64,000 bases of DNA from Streptomyces sp. LHD-70. Its GTDB lineage: Bacteria > Actinomycetota > Actinomycetes > Streptomycetales > Streptomycetaceae. Positions 59,178-64,000 of this stretch are shown one piece after another; within the stretch, counting starts at the first letter, position 1, and each line of letters begins with the position of its first letter. Location of the stretch: contig NZ_JAVIFW010000025.1 of assembly GCF_031157275.1 (NCBI RefSeq), positions 47,758-111,757 of the forward strand, written 5' to 3'. The notes under the pieces were generated by a model. That model did no database searches. It saw only the letters and a program-made list of their open reading frames with translations, and was not told the DNA's origin. The position numbers and the translations under genes were made by a program.

Positions 59178-60635
59178 ATGACGACTGTCGCCAACCGACA
59201 GGACTTCAAGGTCGCCGACCTCTCCCTCGCGGAGTTCGGCCGCAAGGAGATCACTCTCGCCGAGCACGAGATGCCCGGCCTGATGGCCATCCGCAAGGAG
59301 TACGCGGCCGCTCAGCCCCTGGCCGGCGCCCGCATCACCGGCTCTCTGCACATGACCGTGCAGACCGCCGTCCTGATCGAGACCCTCGCCGCCCTGGGCG
59401 CCGAGGTCCGCTGGGCCTCCTGCAACATCTTCTCCACCCAGGACCACGCCGCCGCCGCCATCGCGGTCGGCGCGAACGGCACTCCGGACGCCCCCGCCGG
59501 CATCCCGGTCTTCGCCTGGAAGGGCGAGACCCTGGAGGAGTACTGGTGGTGCACGGAGCAGGCCCTGACCTGGCCGGACTCGCCCACCGGCGGCCCGAAC
59601 ATGATCCTCGACGACGGAGGTGACGCCACCCTCCTCGTCCACAAGGGCGTCGAGTACGAGAAGGACGGCAAGGTCCCCGCCGTGGACACGGCGGAGTCCG
59701 ACGAACACCGCGTCATCCTCCAGCTCCTGCACCGCACCCTCGGCGAGAACCAGCAGAAGTGGACCAAGCTCGCCTCGGAGATCCGCGGCGTGACCGAGGA
59801 GACCACGACCGGCGTCCACCGCCTCTACGAGATGCACCGTGACGGCACTCTGCTGTTCCCGGCGATCAATGTGAACGACGCGGTGACGAAGTCGAAGTTC
59901 GACAACAAGTACGGCTGTCGGCACTCGCTGGTCGACGGCATCAACCGGGCCACGGACGTGCTGATCGGCGGCAAGACCGCGGTCATCTGTGGCTACGGCG
60001 ATGTGGGTAAGGGCTGCGCGGAGTCGCTGCGCGGTCAGGGTGCCCGGGTGATCGTCACGGAGATCGACCCGATCTGCGCGCTGCAGGCGGCGATGGACGG
60101 CTACCAGGTTGCGACGCTCCAGGACGTCGTCGAGGTCGCTGACATCTTCGTGACGACGACGGGCAACAAGGACATCATCATGGCCTCGGACATGGCCAGG
60201 ATGAAGCACCAGGCGATCGTGGGGAACATCGGCCACTTCGACAACGAGATCGACATGGCCGGTCTCGCGGCGATCGACGGGATCGTGAAGGACGAGGTCA
60301 AGCCGCAGGTTCACACGTGGACGTTCTCTGACGGCAAGGTCATCATCGTGCTGTCCGAGGGCCGTCTGCTGAACCTGGGCAACGCCACCGGTCACCCGTC
60401 GTTCGTGATGTCCAACTCCTTCGCGGACCAGACGCTGGCGCAGATCGAGCTGTTCACGAAGCCGCAGGAGTACCCGACGGAGGTGTATGTGCTGCCCAAG
60501 CACCTGGACGAGAAGGTCGCCCGCCTCCACCTGGACGCGCTCGGCGTGAAGCTGACCGAGCTGCGCCCGGAGCAGGCGGAGTACATCGGCGTGCAGGTCG
60601 ACGGCCCGTACAAGCCGGACCACTACCGCTACTGA
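59178..60635 (+). CDS. ahcY: Adenosylhomocysteinase
   Basis: A 485-residue S-adenosylhomocysteine hydrolase that splits SAH into adenosine and homocysteine, closing the methyl cycle. It shows the substrate motif GSLHMTVQTAVLIETL, DDGGDATLL, and the NAD-binding GKTAVICGYGDVGKGCAESL, and ends KPDHYRY as the family does. The extra ~40-residue insert compared with mammalian enzymes is normal for bacteria. ATG 59178 follows GAGGAG. It stands alone, with its own 5' leader. Confidence 0.96.
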   Translation: MTTVANRQDFKVADLSLAEFGRKEITLAEHEMPGLMAIRKEYAAAQPLAGARITGSLHMTVQTAVLIETLAALGAEVRWASCNIFSTQDHAAAAIAVGANGTPDAPAGIPVFAWKGETLEEYWWCTEQALTWPDSPTGGPNMILDDGGDATLLVHKGVEYEKDGKVPAVDTAESDEHRVILQLLHRTLGENQQKWTKLASEIRGVTEETTTGVHRLYEMHRDGTLLFPAINVNDAVTKSKFDNKYGCRHSLVDGINRATDVLIGGKTAVICGYGDVGKGCAESLRGQGARVIVTEIDPICALQAAMDGYQVATLQDVVEVADIFVTTTGNKDIIMASDMARMKHQAIVGNIGHFDNEIDMAGLAAIDGIVKDEVKPQVHTWTFSDGKVIIVLSEGRLLNLGNATGHPSFVMSNSFADQTLAQIELFTKPQEYPTEVYVLPKHLDEKVARLHLDALGVKLTELRPEQAEYIGVQVDGPYKPDHYRY

Positions 60636-60836
60636 CCCGACCCCGGCGTCCGGACCGCACCGGCCACCGGACACCGTCGGCCGTAGCCTGAAGCAGGCCC
60701 TCGCCCTCGTGGCGGGGGCCTGCACCCTTGATGGCCACCCGAACCGCCAAGGCCTCCCGGTGCCGGCCCGGTCAGGCCCGCGCCCCCGGCTCAACCCGCC
60801 CAGCCGACCAAGGCCCCCACGAAGGACCCGCCCCTC

Positions 60837-61466
60837 ATGCCTCGCGGCCGCTACTCGCTCCACGACCCCCACGACCACACCCCCCTCGGCGAAGAACACT
60901 TCCACTGCGCCCCCGGCCCGTCCGGCTGGCGCTACGTCTCCCAACTCACCACCCCCGCGGGCGACCACGCGGGCTCCGTCGACCTGGCCATCGACGAACT
61001 GGGCCGCCCCATCCGCGCCGAACTGCACGCCGCGAGCTGGCAGGTGCGCGGCGCCGCCGTGGACGGCGTCACCTGGGTGCGCACCGACCCCACCGGCGAG
61101 CACGCCACCGAAGGCAACGTCGCCGCTCACGCCTTCACCGGCGCCTCCCCGGCATTCCTCATCGCCACAGCCCGTCTGCTGCGTCTCACCCCAGGCACCC
61201 CCGCCACTCGCGTACGCCTCGTCTGCTTCACCCAGCCGGTCCTCGCCCCACGCACCCTCGACCAGTCCTGGACCCTGCTGAAGACAGAACCACACGCCAC
61301 TGACAACGGCCCGCTGCTTGTGGACGCGTACCAGGTCACAGCCCTGGACACGGGCGAACAGAGCACCGTGCACATCGCCGGCGACGTCGTGCTCGCAGCC
61401 CCCGGCATCGAGCTGGAGCACCTGGAGTCTCCGCCGTCGCACTTCCCCACAACGCCGGCCGACTGA
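60837..61466 (+). CDS. Conserved hypothetical protein
   Basis: A 209-residue cytoplasmic-looking protein with no signal peptide or membrane segment. It is beta-rich (HFHCAPGPSGWRYVSQLTTPAGDHAGSVDLAIDELGRPIRAELHAASWQVRGAAVDG), with alternating hydrophobic strands and a conserved-looking HDPHDHTPLGEEHFHC start rich in His and Asp. I do not recognise a family. Start ATG 60837 after AAGGA. It follows ahcY by ~200 nt on the same strand and converges on the RDD gene. Codon use is normal, so it is probably real. Confidence 0.65.
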   Translation: MPRGRYSLHDPHDHTPLGEEHFHCAPGPSGWRYVSQLTTPAGDHAGSVDLAIDELGRPIRAELHAASWQVRGAAVDGVTWVRTDPTGEHATEGNVAAHAFTGASPAFLIATARLLRLTPGTPATRVRLVCFTQPVLAPRTLDQSWTLLKTEPHATDNGPLLVDAYQVTALDTGEQSTVHIAGDVVLAAPGIELEHLESPPSHFPTTPAD

Positions 61467-61485
61467 CGACGACGGCCGCCGGACT

Positions 61486-62427
61486 TCAGGCCGGCGGCAC
61501 GAACCCGGTCGCAGGCGGAGCCTCAACCTCCGGCTCCGCACCGACCACCGGCCGCGCCCGCGCAGCCTCGGCGTTGTGCGTATCCCGCACGTCCGGAACG
61601 GCGGGCTGCCGAGGTCCAACGGACGCAACCGCCTGCTGCCCGGACCCGCCCCCGAAGCCGTCCGACGCTCCCGGATCCCCAGCGGCGAACGCCCGCCGGA
61701 CATCCCGGGTCTGCCGCTCGTGAACGACCGCGGCCAGATACGCGCCGGGTGGCACACCATGCTGCAGCGGCGCCCCGGTGCACGACACGAGATCCCCGGC
61801 CAACCGCTCGGCCATGGCCGCACCCACCTGCGGATCGAGTTGCCCCATCCGCGTCAGGTACTGGCGAATCGCCAGCCACAGCCCGTCCGGCACACCCGAC
61901 AGATCAAGCTCGGAGAACCGCCCCACAAGCCACGGCGGCGGAGGCGGCACATGGGAAGCCCGCCCAGCAGGCACCCGCTCCCGTACGACGAGCGTCCCCG
62001 CGAAAACGTCCCCAAGGCGTCGCCCGCGAGCGGACACCAGCGAAGCGATGCAGGCGACGATCCCGAACGTCGCCAGAATCTCGATCACGCCCATCGCCCC
62101 ACGCACCAGCGCATGCCGGAACCGGATCGGCCCCCCGTCGTCCCGCACCACCCGCAACCCACACGCCAGCTTCCCCAACGACCGCCCGTGACTCAGCGTC
62201 TCGACCGCGATCGGTCCGCCTACGAGCACCAGAAGAAACGTCGCCACAGAGATAGCCGCGACAGCCGCGTCATCGAGCGAAGCAGTGGCCGCCAACAGCG
62301 CCACAGACACGGCGATGTACACGGCGAACGCCGCAGCCAGGTCGATCAGCACGGCCAACGCCCTGCTCGGCAGCCTCGCCGTACGCAGCTCGAGCGCCAC
62401 CGCCTCGCCCGTCACCAGCTCACTCAC
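61486..62427 (-). CDS. RDD-family membrane protein
   Basis: A 313-residue membrane protein. The N-terminal ~150 residues hold the RDD domain: PSRALAVLIDLAAAFAVYIAV with the Arg and Asp, then two further transmembrane segments (VATFLLVLVGGPIAVE; GVIEILATFGIVACI) and RRLGDVFAGTLVVRERV. The C-terminal half is hydrophilic, Ala/Pro/Gly-rich and of unknown fold. Start GTG 62427. It diverges from the SpoIIM gene 95 nt away; the pair RDD-SpoIIM is common in actinobacteria, suggesting a joint envelope role. No transport substrate can be assigned. Confidence 0.84.
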   Translation of the reverse strand: MSELVTGEAVALELRTARLPSRALAVLIDLAAAFAVYIAVSVALLAATASLDDAAVAAISVATFLLVLVGGPIAVETLSHGRSLGKLACGLRVVRDDGGPIRFRHALVRGAMGVIEILATFGIVACIASLVSARGRRLGDVFAGTLVVRERVPAGRASHVPPPPPWLVGRFSELDLSGVPDGLWLAIRQYLTRMGQLDPQVGAAMAERLAGDLVSCTGAPLQHGVPPGAYLAAVVHERQTRDVRRAFAAGDPGASDGFGGGSGQQAVASVGPRQPAVPDVRDTHNAEAARARPVVGAEPEVEAPPATGFVPPA

Positions 62428-62521
62428 GCGTGCCCGCCCTTTCCGCCCTGCCCCTGGAACAGCCAGTCTGCCAAGCTGTGGACGCAGCGCGCTGCAGTAC
62501 GAGGAGGGGAGCAGCGGCCTG

Positions 62522-63529
62522 ATGGATCTCGACGTGTTCGTGTCCGCCCACCGGCCCGAGTGGGACCGCCTGGACGCACTCCTGCGCCGCCGACGCCGCC
62601 TCACAGGCGACGAGGCCGACGAACTCGTCGTGCTCTACCAACGCACCGCCACCCACCTCTCCCTGATCCAGTCCAGCGCCCCTGACCCACAGCTCACGGG
62701 TCGGCTCACACAACTCGTCGCACGCGCGCGTAGTGCCGTGACCGGCACGCGCCGCGCAGGCTGGCGCGACGTCACGCGCTTCATGACCTCCGGATTCCCC
62801 GCGGCGCTCTACCGAACCCGCCACTGGTGGGTGCCCACCGCACTTCTCTCGACGGCAGTCGCAGCGCTCATCGGCTGGTGGATCGCGACCCACCCAGAAG
62901 TGCAGTCCGCGATCGCCGCCCCCGACGAACTACGGGAGCTGACCCGCCCCGGAGGGCAGTACGAGACCTACTACTCGAGCCACCCGGCAGCGTCCTTCGC
63001 CGCACAGGTGTGGACGAACAACGCACAAGCAGCGGCAATGTGCCTGGTCCTCGGTGCGTTCCTGGGCCTGCCGGTCATCTGGATCCTTTTCCAGAACATG
63101 CTCAACGTGGGCGTGGGTCTCGGCCTCATGTCATCGGCAGGCCGCCTGGACACCTTCCTCGGCCTGATCCTCCCGCACGGCCTCCTCGAACTCACCGCCG
63201 TCTTCGTAGCGGCCGGCACAGGCCTCAGACTCGGCTGGACCCTGATCGACCCTGGCCCACGCACCCGCCGCACCGCCTTGGCGGAAGAAGGCCGAGCAGC
63301 CGTGGGCATGGCGATCGGACTGGCACTGATCCTCTTCATCTCCGGTGCCATCGAAGGCTTCGTCACCCCGTCCGGCCTCCCTACCTGGGCAAGGATCGGC
63401 ATCGGCATCGCCGCGGAGCTCGCGTTCCTGACGTACGTCTACGTGGTGGGGCGGCGGGCGGCACGACGAGGGGAGACCGGGGACTTGGACCCGACCGAGC
63501 GCAGCACGTCCGCCCCGACAGCGGCTTGA
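62522..63529 (+). CDS. SpoIIM/stage II sporulation protein M-like membrane protein
   Basis: A 335-residue protein of the SpoIIM family (DUF95). A ~90-residue charged cytoplasmic N-terminus (FVSAHRPEWDRLDALLRRRRRLTGDEADEL) precedes five or so transmembrane segments, with ASFAAQVWTNNAQAAAMCLVLGAFLGLPVIWILFQN as the family signature. In Bacillus SpoIIM works with SpoIID/P in septal peptidoglycan removal; Streptomyces homologues occur outside sporulation operons. ATG 62522 follows GAGGAGGGG. It is the last gene before the rRNA operon. Confidence 0.88.
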   Translation: MDLDVFVSAHRPEWDRLDALLRRRRRLTGDEADELVVLYQRTATHLSLIQSSAPDPQLTGRLTQLVARARSAVTGTRRAGWRDVTRFMTSGFPAALYRTRHWWVPTALLSTAVAALIGWWIATHPEVQSAIAAPDELRELTRPGGQYETYYSSHPAASFAAQVWTNNAQAAAMCLVLGAFLGLPVIWILFQNMLNVGVGLGLMSSAGRLDTFLGLILPHGLLELTAVFVAAGTGLRLGWTLIDPGPRTRRTALAEEGRAAVGMAIGLALILFISGAIEGFVTPSGLPTWARIGIGIAAELAFLTYVYVVGRRAARRGETGDLDPTERSTSAPTAA

Positions 63530-63581
63530 TGTGCGACCAACCCCGCTGAGCTGCTAGTCTCCTCTTCGCCCGCAAAGGTTG

Positions 63582-63610
63582 TTGACACAGCTCGAGCGGG
63601 GAGGTAGATT
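63582..63610 (+). promoter_or_regulatory. rRNA operon promoter
   Basis: TTGACA (63582-63587), 17-nt spacer and TAGATT (63605-63610): perfect -35 and a good Streptomyces -10. Further promoters are expected in such operons: TAAGGT at 63869-63874 is a possible second -10, but its -35 is unclear. Confidence 0.75.
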
Positions 63611-64000
63611 CGAACAGTTGCCTGGAGCTGGACAAGTTCCACCGCAACAGTTAGTATTTACAAGCTTCCGGAAAGTCATTTCCAAGTGAAGCACTCTTCC
63701 GATTCACCAGAGTCAAGACGCCGGTAAGACCGACTGAAATGCTCTGATAAACTCGGAACATCGCCGAAAGGGAGCCGAAAGGCGCTCAAAGGCAAACGGC
63801 TCTCCAGCGGCCACGGATTCAAATTCCGAATCGCTTCCGACAGGAAACGGAACGGGAAAAGGATCTGGTAAGGTTGGAAACACCGAAGGGAAGCGCCCGG
63901 AGGAAAGCCCGAGAGGGTGAGTACAAAGGAAGCGTCCGTTCCTTGAGAACTCAACAGCGTGCCAAAAATCAACGCCAGATATGTTGATACCCCGTCTCCG
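63611..64000 (+). other. Leader of a 16S-23S-5S rRNA operon (16S gene beyond window)
   Basis: This AT-richer, gene-free stretch matches what I recall of Streptomyces rrn leaders, including AAAGGAAGCGTCCGTTCC TTGAGAACTC, CAACAGCGTGCCAAAAATC and an ATCAAC/GTTGAT stem (about 63968-63988). These are elements of the antitermination and RNase III processing region. The mature 16S start was not reached. Confidence 0.75.

Noticed and set aside
63532..63580. An additional rRNA promoter with TAGTCT as -10
   Set aside because: No -35 at a workable distance was found.

Overview
The window is chromosomal DNA of a Streptomyces. It has very high GC, strong G/C preference at third codon positions, many GTG and TTG starts, and Streptomyces markers: a 87-residue WhiB, a SigI-type partner-switching locus, F420 biosynthesis genes, a run of LytR-CpsA-Psr (LCP) proteins, and LPxTG/LAxTG surface proteins. 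Much of the gene order (hutI, sigI, purKE, ugd, LCP genes, manC, fbiAB, whiB, manBA, ahcY) looks like the Streptomyces core chromosome. That synteny is from memory and was not searched.

Layout, left to right. (1) 1-3.4 kb: the 3' end of hutI, then a sigma factor with its anti-sigma antagonist and anti-sigma kinase. (2) 3.4-7.8 kb: four secreted surface proteins. Two carry sortase signals, one resembles DUF916, and three are joined by GTGA overlaps. (3) 7.9-15.4 kb: a secreted hydrolase, a POT peptide transporter, a two-component system, a GtrA protein and purKE. (4) 15.5-25 kb: a pair of M19 dipeptidase paralogues of which the second has lost nearly all metal ligands, a glyoxalase-fold protein divergent from a CGNR regulator, UDP-glucose dehydrogenase, two acyl-CoA dehydrogenase-type proteins and a thioesterase. 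(5) 23-33 kb: five LCP proteins and a membrane glycosyltransferase, a cell-envelope glycopolymer region. (6) 33-41 kb: a truncated adenylating-enzyme homologue, a PGRP amidase, manC, an AlkA-like glycosylase, fbiB/fbiA and a cysteine dioxygenase. (7) 41-50 kb: whiB behind a 0.7-kb upstream region, a giant membrane glycosyltransferase and its partner, a degenerate zincin, a DUF3499 protein and lactate permease. (8) 51-58.8 kb: the mannose block (manB, a Trm112-like protein, a SIS protein, manA), a ZnT9-like CDF protein and a fructose-type PTS permease. (9) 59-64 kb: ahcY, a conserved hypothetical, RDD and SpoIIM-type membrane proteins, and the promoter and leader of an rRNA operon whose 16S gene lies beyond the window.

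Several parts point to one theme. manC, manB and manA make GDP-mannose, ugd makes UDP-glucuronate, the glycosyltransferases use activated sugars, and LCP proteins attach glycopolymers to peptidoglycan, while the amidase, dipeptidase and sortase substrates act in or on the wall. SigI and WhiB are regulatory hubs for stress and development.

Between genes there are two families of short interspersed palindromic repeats, several near-perfect terminator hairpins, tandem duplications around stop codons, and candidate operators. The best candidates for something undescribed are the surface-protein cluster at 3.4-7.8 kb, which resembles the WxL/DUF916 surface complexes of Firmicutes, and the inactive M19 paralogue. 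No tRNA, CRISPR array, insertion sequence or prophage was seen.
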